Below, piece by piece: positions 1 to 6,354 of a stretch of DNA of 14,262 bases (its first letter is position 1; every line of letters starts with the position of its first letter). Source of the DNA: Methylococcaceae bacterium (GTDB taxonomy: Bacteria; Pseudomonadota; Gammaproteobacteria; Methylococcales; Methylomonadaceae); assembly GCA_013140465.1 (NCBI GenBank), contig JABFST010000096.1, positions 1 to 14,262 of the forward strand, in the 5' to 3' direction. Both the position numbers and the translations under genes were made by a program. The notes under the pieces were generated by a model. It was not told the DNA's origin. It saw nothing but the letters and a program-made list of their open reading frames with translations, and did no database searches.

Positions 1-2
1 GC

Positions 3-155
3 AGTATGGCCTTAGATGACATGGACAGGTTTATCATAAAAAATGCCCTAGAACGCGCCGACAATAACCTCACCGCCGCCGCGCGCGCACTGGGCGCAAC
101 CCGCGAAACCCTGCGCTATCGGGTACGCAAATATAACCTGAAAACCGTCGATTAA
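3..155 (+). CDS. C-terminus of a regulator with Fis-type helix-turn-helix (partial)
   Basis: Fifty codons of an open frame enter from the left edge and end at TAA 153-155. The residues read as a Fis-type DNA-binding domain: a first helix around MDRFIIKNALERA, then LTAAARALGATRETLRYRV as the helix-turn-helix, then a short basic tail ending KTVD. This arrangement is the usual end of NtrC-type sigma-54 activators, in which an AAA+ domain precedes the Fis domain. The AAA+ part would lie outside the window, so the full architecture is inferred; a free-standing Fis-like protein is the alternative. The gene converges on the minus-strand lipoprotein gene with only about 20 bp between the stop codons, and no terminator is visible between them. 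Confidence 0.75.
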   Translation, partial: SMALDDMDRFIIKNALERADNNLTAAARALGATRETLRYRVRKYNLKTVD

Positions 156-176
156 CGCGGCCTGTGAGTCTAGCCT

Positions 177-479
177 TTAGTGTTTGATGCTTTTATAGCT
201 GTCTTCACTTTCGCGCTGGATTTTTTGGCCTTCGTCAATCAGGCGGTTGCCTTCCTCTATTTTATTTTGGCCTTCGCGCACCAAAATATTGCCGCGCTCA
301 ACCAACTGCTTGCCCTTTTTCCAGCGGTCGCCTAGGCTGGCAATGCCTTGGCTTTCACGGATCATTTGCTCGCCCGATAAAATCGGTTCGGGCGTAGGGA
401 TAGGTTCAATCGGATCAGCGGCACAGGCCGCCAACAGTAAGGTCAGTAGGCTTAATCGTATGGAAGAATAATGTGGCAT
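177..479 (-). CDS. Small lipoprotein with heptad glycine repeats
   Basis: This is a 100-residue predicted lipoprotein of unknown function. The N-terminus has a basic residue (R8), a hydrophobic stretch and a lipobox L16-A17-A18-C19, so Cys19 should be the lipidated residue. The +2 residue is Ala, with no Asp retention signal. A proline-rich linker (about 22-34) follows. From residue 56 the chain is a strict 7-residue repeat with Gly at 56, 63, 70, 77 and 84, an aliphatic residue in each unit and mostly charged positions between. This pattern suggests a helical or coiled rod attached to a membrane. I chose the ATG at 479; a TTG two codons upstream would add two residues with no better ribosome site. 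No strong Shine-Dalgarno is visible. Its role cannot be named from sequence. Confidence 0.7.
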   Translation of the reverse strand: MPHYSSIRLSLLTLLLAACAADPIEPIPTPEPILSGEQMIRESQGIASLGDRWKKGKQLVERGNILVREGQNKIEEGNRLIDEGQKIQRESEDSYKSIKH

Positions 480-614
480 GGTCAATTACACTGGGTTGAT
501 TGAGGGATGCGACAATTTTACAAAACCTTAGGTGGCTGACAATAGGTTTTTTTGTTGCTGGCGCGAAAAACGCCATAACGGGGCGTTAGCGACTGTGAAA
601 GTTGTAATAGGGTA

Positions 615-656
615 AAGGCTTTAGCCGCGTTTGCGGGGTTAAAGCCTCTCCTACAA
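615..656. repeat. REP-like palindrome
   Basis: The arm AGGCTTTAGCCGC is mirrored by GCGGGGTTAAAGCCT around a GTTT loop, with one mismatch or bulge. It is followed by CTCCTACA. Read on the minus strand this is TGTAGGAGAGGCTTTAACCC, the general form of REP elements in Pseudomonas and relatives (TGTAGGAG followed by a GC-rich hairpin). It lies between the lipoprotein and methyltransferase genes, downstream of the latter. Assignment rests on form only; other genomic copies cannot be checked here. Confidence 0.6.
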
Positions 657-702
657 ACTATAAAATCAAGGGCTTAAAAAAACCTTGGCTTTAAAGCGGA
701 TT

Positions 703-1656
703 TTATAAAACTTTCACCGTCTCGTTAGCGATTGCGCCCGTGTTGCGGTATTGCGTGGCTGTCTGCTTAGGGTTGTGTAGGGGCTGCCGGGCAATTTCTA
801 GGGTGACATACGACACGAAATATTCCCCTATGATGGGCAAATTCATCAGCATACGGCCTAAATTTTGCCGTAGCGGTGAGCCACCAAAACTATGCAAGTC
901 TAGCCGTGTAATTTGAAAACCCGCCTGCTGTGCTAAGATTTTGAAGTGCGGAATGTCCAACTTATTAATGTAGCCTTGTTCTTCAAATGATGACCAATTG
1001 CGCCACTTATTGGGTTTTTTGTTACCGTTGTCATCTAAATCCCAATGCCTGGGAATAAAATCCGGGTCATCATAGATTTTTTCGGCAGTGCGGAACAGCG
1101 CACGCTCACCAAAAATGACATGCGCCCAAGGAATCGGGATCAGTGCTTCCATGTGCGGCCCCCACGGGCCTTTGTAAGGAAACCATTCGATAAGGCAATG
1201 CCCACCTGGACGCAGCACCCGATGCCAATCGCGTAAAATTTGTGCGGGCGACATGACATGCTCAAGGCAATCAAAGGCGACTAGGGTATCAAATGATTGC
1301 TCAGGCACAGGTATGCGTTCGGTATCGCCTAAAAGAAAATCTATATCGACACCCGCAGCCACCCCCGCCGTTGATAGGGTGGTTTTGGCGCGTTCGATGC
1401 CAATCGGACTGATGTCTACGCCAACCATGCGCTTAGGTTGTTTGTGGGTAGACAAAAAGAAACTTAAGGGGCCGTCACCGCAGCCAAAATCAAGCACGTC
1501 CTTACCTGTGATGTGGGCATCGGCAAATGCGGCCCAGCTTTGGGCAAGGGAATGGGTACGCCAATCAGCATAAGCCTCATAATCAACGGTGCGTTGGGCA
1601 GGTGGTCGGGTTAAGAGCTTGCATAGCCAATAACAAAGGGCGGTGCGTATATCCAT
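703..1656 (-). CDS. Class I SAM-dependent methyltransferase (type 11-like)
   Basis: This is a predicted cytosolic methyltransferase of 317 residues. Motif I is VLDFGCGDG at about residues 54-62, and the acidic end of strand beta2 is D81 in GVDIS. The post-motif segment FDTLVAFDCLEHV (122-134) and LRPGGH (about 148-153) complete the Methyltransf_11 pattern. A long C-terminal extension rich in aromatic residues may bind the acceptor, which cannot be named; ubiquinone, lipid or small-molecule methylation are all possible. I chose the ATG at 1656. A GTG at 1704 would add 16 residues with no clearer ribosome site. It lies downstream of, and on the same strand as, the PEP-CTERM gene, about 80 bp away, so the two may share a transcript. 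A weak hairpin (CAAGG/CCTTG at 667-687) follows its stop. Confidence 0.8.
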   Translation of the reverse strand: MDIRTALCYWLCKLLTRPPAQRTVDYEAYADWRTHSLAQSWAAFADAHITGKDVLDFGCGDGPLSFFLSTHKQPKRMVGVDISPIGIERAKTTLSTAGVAAGVDIDFLLGDTERIPVPEQSFDTLVAFDCLEHVMSPAQILRDWHRVLRPGGHCLIEWFPYKGPWGPHMEALIPIPWAHVIFGERALFRTAEKIYDDPDFIPRHWDLDDNGNKKPNKWRNWSSFEEQGYINKLDIPHFKILAQQAGFQITRLDLHSFGGSPLRQNLGRMLMNLPIIGEYFVSYVTLEIARQPLHNPKQTATQYRNTGAIANETVKVL

Positions 1657-1737
1657 AACAGTGCCTGAGTAAGAGTGAAGGCGAAGAAATATTGCCGTAG
1701 GCACTAAAGCCCAATCGGTTTTCCGTCCTGAATACCG

Positions 1738-2421
1738 TCAGATTTTGACGATTACACCCCCACTCTGAATGCGGTTACGGTACAAGCCTAAGCCAAATAT
1801 CCCAATCGTAGCTAACAAGTACACAGAGGGTTCAGGTGCTGGCGTAGCGGCTGCGGTAAAAGCAATGCCATTGCTGTCTAGTGGGTTGAGGCTATAAGCC
1901 GCATAACCGTTTTCCAAGCTTGTTTTGGTGATGACAAATTGGTAGAAAAGTCCAGCCGTGGTATTGTTAAAATCAAAGAGATAATTGCTACGTTCAGTAA
2001 AATAGTTCGCCCCCACCACATCACCGTTAAGGCCAAAAATATCTCCTATTGGGCTTAACGATGCCAAGCTATTGCCCACGAAACCTGCAATTTTGGTAAT
2101 GCCGTTGGTGTGTTGGTTGACCAACAGGCTATCGACGATGGTAGGCTCGGAAAATCCAAACGTAATCACGGCATGGGTGGGGCTATTGGGCGCATCGTAA
2201 ATATGGCTGTGGATCGAGAAGAAGGGAATTGCCGGGTTAATCACCCACCCTGCGCCTGAGCTGATGTCTATAGGGTAGGGGGGAGCGGTAACGGCAAGAA
2301 TGCCGCCTAGTGCTGTGCCGCCCTCTTGGGTGGCTAGGGTCACGTTAATTGATGTAATGCCAGCGGCGTTGGCGGCCTGTGGGAGTAGTAGGCCAATCAG
2401 CAAAAATAGGGCTTTTAGCAT
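1738..2421 (-). CDS. PEP-CTERM sorting-domain protein
   Basis: This is a 227-residue predicted secreted protein. The N-terminus is a signal peptide with hydrophobic core LFLLIGLLL and an A-N-A-A type cleavage region near residues 17-20. The C-terminus has the tripartite PEP-CTERM signal: P196-E197-P198, a hydrophobic helix (about 199-213) and basic residues R215 and R217. In bacteria with exosortase (EpsH/XrtA) this tail is cleaved, and such proteins are associated with exopolysaccharide and outer-layer assembly. The middle region (about 25-190) looks like a beta-rich Ser/Thr/Asn-containing domain that I do not recognise. Ten residues follow the basic cluster (IQSGGVIVKI), which is longer than the usual abrupt end. 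Start: ATG preceded by GAGG about 8 nt upstream. No exosortase gene is in the window. Confidence 0.85.
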   Translation of the reverse strand: MLKALFLLIGLLLPQAANAAGITSINVTLATQEGGTALGGILAVTAPPYPIDISSGAGWVINPAIPFFSIHSHIYDAPNSPTHAVITFGFSEPTIVDSLLVNQHTNGITKIAGFVGNSLASLSPIGDIFGLNGDVVGANYFTERSNYLFDFNNTTAGLFYQFVITKTSLENGYAAYSLNPLDSNGIAFTAAATPAPEPSVYLLATIGIFGLGLYRNRIQSGGVIVKI

Positions 2422-2808
2422 GGGATGATCCTCGTTCGGGGGCTTTGGCTTGGTGTTGTCGCGTGTTGCCTTTTTACTTGGGCAAATTAGCTGAGCCAGA
2501 TTCTATACAAACGGGCCATCGTAAGCATTGATGCAGGTCAGCTTTTTTTAAAGTGACGGGGAAGGGCAGTTAAAATTTCCCCGACAGTATAAAAATAAAA
2601 AATAACCCAAATAAATTAGGGTGTTAAAAGCTTTTGTAGCAAACCTCAACCCGCTAAGCCCTATATTGGCGGTCACTAAATTACGCAATTGTTGGCGGAT
2701 TGGCACAGTTTTAGGTTTTATTTAGGGATAAAAGCTGATACCATAACAAGTCTGAGTTAAACGCTGTGCGAGAACGGTAGTTTTTTAATAGACATTTAGG
2801 GAGAAGCC
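2422..2808. other. Divergent intergenic region upstream of csrA
   Basis: These 387 bases separate the divergent PEP-CTERM gene and csrA, so promoters for both should be here. The region is AT-rich (for example 2581-2615 and 2700-2735), but I see no convincing -35/-10 pair. A TGGCAC at about 2700 resembles a sigma-54 -24 element but lacks the -12 GC at the right spacing. No gene is supported. Confidence 0.5.
2798..2803 (+). promoter_or_regulatory. csrA ribosome-binding site containing a GGA motif
   Basis: AGGGAG ends 5 nt before the csrA ATG (2809). It contains GGA, the core of CsrA RNA sites. In E. coli, CsrA represses its own translation by binding such a site over the Shine-Dalgarno. Autoregulation here is inferred from this resemblance only. 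Confidence 0.5.
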
Positions 2809-3009
2809 ATGCTTATATTGACTCGTCGAGTAGGGGAGACTTTAATGATCGGTGACGAAGTGACTGTCACGGTTCTTGGAGTGAAAGGAAACCAAGTGCG
2901 CATCGGTGTCAATGCGCCAAGAGATGTCTCCGTACACAGGGAAGAAATCTACGAAAGAATTAAGAAAGAGCAAGCAGATTCCCCTGAGTCATCAGGATTT
3001 GAAGACTAG
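2809..3009 (+). CDS. csrA: Carbon storage regulator CsrA
   Basis: This is a 66-residue RNA-binding global regulator that acts post-transcriptionally by binding GGA motifs near ribosome sites. The sequence is canonical: [18 protein letters not shown] at the start, with the conserved RNA-contacting basic residues of beta1. [24 protein letters not shown] follows, containing the conserved R44 region (VHREEIY), and then a variable acidic tail. The length is typical of the family. The gene ends 9 nt before tRNA-Ser(GCT) and very likely shares a transcript with the three tRNAs down to the terminator at 3371-3404. The order csrA, tRNA-Ser, tRNA-Arg also occurs in E. coli (csrA-serV-argV). Upstream neighbours often found with csrA (alaS, recX or lysC) are absent; the adjacent gene is the PEP-CTERM gene. 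Confidence 0.97.
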   Translation: MLILTRRVGETLMIGDEVTVTVLGVKGNQVRIGVNAPRDVSVHREEIYERIKKEQADSPESSGFED

Positions 3010-3018
3010 CAAAAATTT

Positions 3019-3110
3019 GGAGGGATGGCCGAGAGGCTGAAGGCGCTCCCCTGCTAAGGGAGTATGGGCTTTAACTCCCATCGAGGGTTCGAATCCCTCT
3101 CTCTCCGCCA
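3019..3110 (+). tRNA. tRNA-Ser(GCT)
   Basis: This is a 92-nt class II tRNA. The acceptor stem GGAGGGA pairs with TCTCTCC before G-CCA, with one G-T pair. The anticodon loop is CTGCTAA at 3051-3057, with anticodon GCT at 3053-3055 between CTCCC and GGGAG. A long variable arm follows, as expected for serine, then the T-arm GGTTCGAATCC. CCA is encoded. The molecule starts 9 nt after the csrA stop. Confidence 0.97.
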
Positions 3111-3188
3111 CAATATAAACTTTTTATTTTTAGCAATTAAAAAGTTGACAAAAAAAACCAAGTAAAAGATAATAAGCGGCTCAATAAA

Positions 3189-3265
3189 GCGCCCGTAGCT
3201 CAGCTGGATAGAGTAATCGGCTACGAACCGATCGGTCGGGAGTTCGAATCTCTCCGGGCGCGCCA
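3189..3265 (+). tRNA. tRNA-Arg(ACG)
   Basis: This is a 77-nt tRNA with acceptor GCGCCCG paired to CGGGCGC and an encoded CCA. The anticodon loop CTACGAA is at 3221-3227 between ATCGG and CCGAT, with anticodon ACG at 3223-3225. The wobble A is expected to be edited to inosine by TadA. The T-arm is AGTTCGAATCT. It follows tRNA-Ser after a 78-nt AT-rich spacer. Confidence 0.97.
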
Positions 3266-3286
3266 TTGGACACATTATAAGATTAT

Positions 3287-3362
3287 TCCCCTGTAGCTCA
3301 GTCGGTAGAGCGGGTGACTGTTAATCACTAGGTCGGCGGTTCGAGCCCGTCCGGGGGAGCCA
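3287..3362 (+). tRNA. tRNA-Asn(GTT)
   Basis: This is a 76-nt tRNA with acceptor TCCCCTG paired to CGGGGGA (one T-G pair) and an encoded CCA. The anticodon loop CTGTTAA is at 3318-3324, with anticodon GTT at 3320-3322. It lies 21 nt after tRNA-Arg and just before a strong terminator, so it is probably the last molecule of the csrA-tRNA transcript. Confidence 0.97.
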
Positions 3363-3370
3363 AATAAATT

Positions 3371-3404
3371 AAAGCCCTACATGCAAATGTAGGGCTTTTT
3401 TTTT
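3371..3404 (+). terminator. Intrinsic terminator of the csrA-tRNA unit
   Basis: A perfect 12-bp stem (AAAGCCCTACAT, 3371-3382, with ATGTAGGGCTTT, 3387-3398) has loop GCAA. It continues into a run of nine T that ends at 3404. It stands 8 nt after tRNA-Asn. Confidence 0.95.
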
Positions 3405-3440
3405 GACTGCTATTTTTTGGTTGAATCTACGGCGCTATAA

Positions 3441-3796
3441 AAACTCGCGTCTAAAAGCGCATGGACGCGCCAGTTATGGATTTTTGATTTACGCACCAAC
3501 CAACACTTCACGCTTAAAACCAGACCGTTAAAACGCGAGGATTTAGCCGAATTTGTGGCCTTATTTAACGCTGAAAACCGTTTGCAGCGACTAGCCAATG
3601 GTCAGAAGACCATCCAGAAGGGCGTTGGCGGTGTTATGGCTATGGCGACATTATTAACCGCGATAAAGCCAAGCTAGAACCGTGTTTGCTATGGCTGCCG
3701 AAACCCGCGCGGCGTGGGTTTGTATGCTGGGCTGCGGTTATTAGTTGGTATCGCCGCTTAAAGCCTCAGGGCGGCACAAATCTGCTAATAAGTTAG
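3441..3796 (+). pseudogene. Degenerate C-terminal fragment of a type I R-M methylase (HsdM)
   Basis: From 3441 the plus strand reads LASKSAWTRQLWIFDLRTNQ and continues HFTLKTRPLKREDLAEFV as far as about 3582. This is the conserved near-C-terminal region of N-6 adenine methylases of type I restriction systems. The homology then resumes in another frame at 3599 as WSEDHPEGRWRCYGYGDIIN and RDKAKLE (to about 3679). This matches the family pattern (TWSE..PEGRWR...YDEL..RDK..LD). The gap between the two pieces is 17 nt where the family needs 18, so one base appears to have been lost around 3582-3598. After 3679 the homology fades, and the frame ends at TAG 3794-3796. A stop at 3438-3440 blocks the frame upstream. 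No SAM-binding domain, hsdS or hsdR remains. Homology is from memory of the family, not a search. Confidence 0.75.
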
Positions 3797-3848
3797 GCAA
3801 ATGCTCTCTGAACATTGGGGGCCGCTTTAATTGCCCAAACCAGGCAAT

Positions 3849-3863
3849 TGTTATAATATAACA
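3849..3863. promoter_or_regulatory. Zur-box-like palindrome
   Basis: TGTTATAATATAACA is a perfect 7-1-7 inverted repeat. It matches the core of the enterobacterial Zur box (the znu operator carries GTTATAATAT...). It sits about 225 bp upstream of zur, which is the next intact gene on the plus strand. A TATAAT hexamer (3852-3857) lies inside the palindrome, with a poor TTGCCC 15 nt upstream; repressor binding would cover such a -10 element. Whether it controls zur itself, a lost gene or an unannotated RNA is unknown. Confidence 0.6.
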
Positions 3864-4087
3864 TGCTTACTTTGCCCCATTGCCCGTCGTTAAGCCCCGA
3901 TGCTAATGTCTTAAGTGCAGGTAATAACCCTTAGCCTAAGAGATTGTGGAAGTCGTTTGAAAAACACCCTCCCTAAGCTAGCTTTATTTTTTAAGTTATT
4001 GATTTTAAAGTTTTGTGGGAGATGCTTTTGCCTCCTAGTCTAGGCTAAAACCCCTCTAACATGAATGCTCTCACAGTCTCCTAAGCG

Positions 4088-4603
4088 ATGGTTGCCATGA
4101 CCCAAACCCTGCCCGATCCGGCACATAACCATAAGCTTTGCATCAGCCAAGCCCTGACCACCGCCGAACAGCTGTGCGGCGCACGCGGCGTGCAGCTTAC
4201 GCCTATCCGCCACCAAGTGTTGGAACTGATCTGGGCCAGCCACAAAGCGGTTAAGGCGTATGAATTGCTGGACTTGCTCAAGCCCTTACAACACGCCGCT
4301 AAACCCGTCACCGTTTATCGCGCCTTAGACTTTTTAATCGAACAAGGTTTGATCCATCGTGTGGAAAGCTTGAATGCCTTTGTCGGCTGCCGTTGTTCAG
4401 ACAAGCAACATGAGCAGTTATTGCTCATCTGCAAACATTGCCAAGAAGTCGAGGAGCGTTATGCCCCCGAAGTCATGTCGGCCTTATCCGAAGAAATTAA
4501 CAAAGCGGGCTTTACCGTACACAGCAAAGCCATCGAAATCCAAGGCGTTTGCACCGCCTGTCGGCACTTGCCTTTGCCCCAAAGCAACGGGCAAACCACC
4601 TAG
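4088..4603 (+). CDS. zur: Fur-family zinc uptake regulator Zur
   Basis: This is a predicted zinc-responsive repressor of 171 residues. The winged-helix DNA-binding part contains LTPIRHQVLELIWASHKAVK and AYELLDLLKP, and then KPVTVYRALDFLIEQGLIHR (about 72-91). The last stretch, with ESLNAFVGC after it, is the signature that separates Zur from Fur. The dimerisation and metal part has the structural zinc pairs C115-x-x-C118 and C155-x-x-C158. It also has C103 and H108 in the region that forms the regulatory site in E. coli Zur. Two ATG codons (4088 and 4097) are in frame; neither has a good Shine-Dalgarno, so the exact start is uncertain. Neighbours are unrelated in sequence, but the ZnuD-like receptor at the right end is a plausible target. 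Confidence 0.9.
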   Translation: MVAMTQTLPDPAHNHKLCISQALTTAEQLCGARGVQLTPIRHQVLELIWASHKAVKAYELLDLLKPLQHAAKPVTVYRALDFLIEQGLIHRVESLNAFVGCRCSDKQHEQLLLICKHCQEVEERYAPEVMSALSEEINKAGFTVHSKAIEIQGVCTACRHLPLPQSNGQTT

Positions 4604-4949
4604 CTTTTCGCCCAACACCTTAAGTATGGCATCTCAACGCCGTGCTTTTCTCCATGCCCACCCTGCGCAGACTATGCTAAAATTGCCGTCCATCGACATC
4701 CTCAACTAACCCTTGGTTACGCGCTTTGCGGCTTGCCATTATGGCGCATAAGTTATAGAGAACGCAGGAAATAAAGCGGCATTAAATCCCCCTCAGCCTA
4801 CCCTCTCCCAGAGGGAGAGGGGGTTAATGTAGATTTATCAATTTCGGACTCTATAGATTAATACCATTGGTTTGCTGAGGAACGATTGCTTAACGAGGCC
4901 GCCGTGCTGACTGACCACTAATTTTGTCCAACCACACCATAAAACGACT
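4604..4949. other. Intergenic region between zur and pfp
   Basis: These 346 bases contain no supported gene. Frames that read through 4604-4709 are out-of-phase continuations over zur. The main content is one copy of a dispersed repeat (4753-4840) that ends in a 9-bp hairpin. No clear promoter for pfp is visible in the 110 bases after the repeat, and no ribosome-binding site precedes the pfp ATG. Confidence 0.6.
4753..4840 (+). repeat. Dispersed repeat, copy A
   Basis: This copy shares ATAGAGAACGCAGGAA, then ATTAAATCCC and CTACCCTCTCCCAGAGGGA, with the reverse complement of 9229-9313, in the same order. A variable stretch of about 10 nt separates the first two blocks. Weaker similarity (TTAATG and TTATCA) continues to about 4840. 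A perfect hairpin, CCCTCTCCC-AGA-GGGAGAGGG, lies at 4801-4821. Confidence 0.75.
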
Positions 4950-6179
4950 ATGAACAAACCTAAAAAAGTTGCAATACTCACTGCGGGCGGATTGGCGCCA
5001 TGCTTAAATTCCGCTATCGGCAGCCTGATCGAGCGTTACACCGAAATTGACCCTAGCATTGAAATCATTTGCTACCGTAGTGGCTACAAAGGTTTGTTGT
5101 TGGGCGATTACTACACTGTCACCCCCGAAATCCGCGAAAAAGCGGGCTTGTTGCACCGTTTTGGCGGCTCTTTAATCGGCAACAGCCGGGTCAAATTGAC
5201 TAACGTTAAAGATTGCCTAAAACGTGGTTTGGTGCAAGAAGGCCAAGACCCCCAAAAAGTGGCGGCAGACCAATTGGTTAAAGACGGCGTGGATATTTTG
5301 CACACTATCGGCGGCGATGACACCAACACCGCTGCGGCAGATTTGGCGGCGTTTTTGGCTAGTAACAACTACGGCCTGACTGTTATCGGCTTGCCTAAAA
5401 CCGTTGATAACGACGTTTTCCCTATCAAACAATCGTTGGGTGCATGGACCGCTGCCGAACAAGGCGCACGTTATTTTTGGAACGTCGTCGCCGAAAACAA
5501 CGCCAACCCACGCATGTTGATCGTGCATGAAGTCATGGGCCGCAGCTGCGGTTGGTTGACTGCCGCGACTGCCTTGGAATACCGCAAATTGCTGGATCGC
5601 GCCGAGTGGTTGCCAGAATTGGGCTTAGACCGCAACGCTTTTGAAGTACACGGCATTTTCATCCCTGAAATGGCGATAGACATTGCTGCCGAAGCCAAAC
5701 GTTTACGCGCGGTGATGGATAAAGTTGATTGCGTGAACATTTTCGTTTCCGAAGGTGCTGGCGTGGAGTCGATTGTTGCCGAAATGCAAGCCAAAGGCCA
5801 AGAAGTGCCACGCGATGCTTTTGGTCATGTCAAGCTTGATGCCGTCAACCCCGGCAAATGGTTTGGCGAACAATTCGCCGACATGCTGGGCGCAGAAAAA
5901 ACTCTGATCCAAAAATCAGGTTATTTTGCCCGTGCAGCAGCTTCTAATGTCGAAGACATCCGCCTGATTAAATCATGCGCCGATTTGGCGGTAGAATGCG
6001 CTTTCCGCCGCGAATCCGGCGTTATCGGCCACGATGAAGACCGTGGCGGCGTGTTGCGTGCGATTGAATTCCCGCGCATTAAAGGCGGCAAACCGTTTGA
6101 CCTGTCCTCGCCTTGGTTTGACAAAACCTTGGCTGAAATCGGCCAAGAAAAAGGCGCTAAGGTTGAAGTAGGCCACTAA
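4950..6179 (+). CDS. pfp: Pyrophosphate-dependent 6-phosphofructokinase
   Basis: This 409-residue enzyme should interconvert fructose 6-phosphate and fructose 1,6-bisphosphate using pyrophosphate. The N-terminal glycine loop is GGLAPCLN (13-20). GGDDTN (121-126) carries Asp after GGD where ATP-dependent enzymes have Gly, and PKTVDND (149-155) carries the Lys diagnostic of PPi use and the catalytic aspartates. MGRSCGW (196-202) is the substrate-binding segment. These residues are the established discriminators between PPi and ATP enzymes. In methanotrophs this reversible enzyme serves the ribulose monophosphate and glycolytic routes and can also act on sedoheptulose 7-phosphate; activity here is inferred. 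No H+-pyrophosphatase gene adjoins it, unlike in Methylococcus. The gene stands alone, closed by a hairpin at 6188-6221. ATG 4950 is the natural start, although it lacks a clear Shine-Dalgarno. Confidence 0.93.
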   Translation: MNKPKKVAILTAGGLAPCLNSAIGSLIERYTEIDPSIEIICYRSGYKGLLLGDYYTVTPEIREKAGLLHRFGGSLIGNSRVKLTNVKDCLKRGLVQEGQDPQKVAADQLVKDGVDILHTIGGDDTNTAAADLAAFLASNNYGLTVIGLPKTVDNDVFPIKQSLGAWTAAEQGARYFWNVVAENNANPRMLIVHEVMGRSCGWLTAATALEYRKLLDRAEWLPELGLDRNAFEVHGIFIPEMAIDIAAEAKRLRAVMDKVDCVNIFVSEGAGVESIVAEMQAKGQEVPRDAFGHVKLDAVNPGKWFGEQFADMLGAEKTLIQKSGYFARAAASNVEDIRLIKSCADLAVECAFRRESGVIGHDEDRGGVLRAIEFPRIKGGKPFDLSSPWFDKTLAEIGQEKGAKVEVGH

Positions 6180-6187
6180 GCCACAAG

Positions 6188-6221
6188 CAAGGGCCAAGCA
6201 GCGCGCACTGCTTGGCCTTTG
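6188..6221 (+). terminator. Hairpin after pfp, probable terminator
   Basis: CAAGGGCCAAGCAG (6188-6201) pairs over 14 positions, with one G-T pair, to CTGCTTGGCCTTTG (6208-6221) around the loop CGCGCA. It starts 8 nt after the pfp stop. The following T run is short (three T within the stem end), so termination may be partial, which leaves room for read-through into the GTPase gene. Confidence 0.65.
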
Positions 6222-6354
6222 CCCACTTAACCAGCTAAATCAACAAGACTTTCAGTTAGGTTTTCTAAGCCCCCTAACAATAACAACCCCTAACGAATCA
6301 GCGTCTTTTTTGCGCTAATGCGGCAATACACGCACACCCACCCCTGGAACACCT

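Noticed and set aside
2698..2716. Possible sigma-54 promoter for csrA at TGGCACAGTTTTAGGT
   Set aside because: The -24 part fits, but the -12 GC is missing at the required 10-nt spacing.
3054..3275. Minus-strand open frame of 73 codons
   Set aside because: It runs antisense across tRNA-Ser and tRNA-Arg; its apparent protein is the reverse of tRNA sequence, a frequent false gene.
3410..3598. Minus-strand open frame of 62 codons
   Set aside because: It is the antisense shadow of the HsdM relic, whose plus-strand reading has clear family motifs.
4374..4709. Plus-strand open frame of 111 codons overlapping zur
   Set aside because: It is out of phase with zur, which has clear metal-binding and DNA-binding motifs; no independent start is supported.
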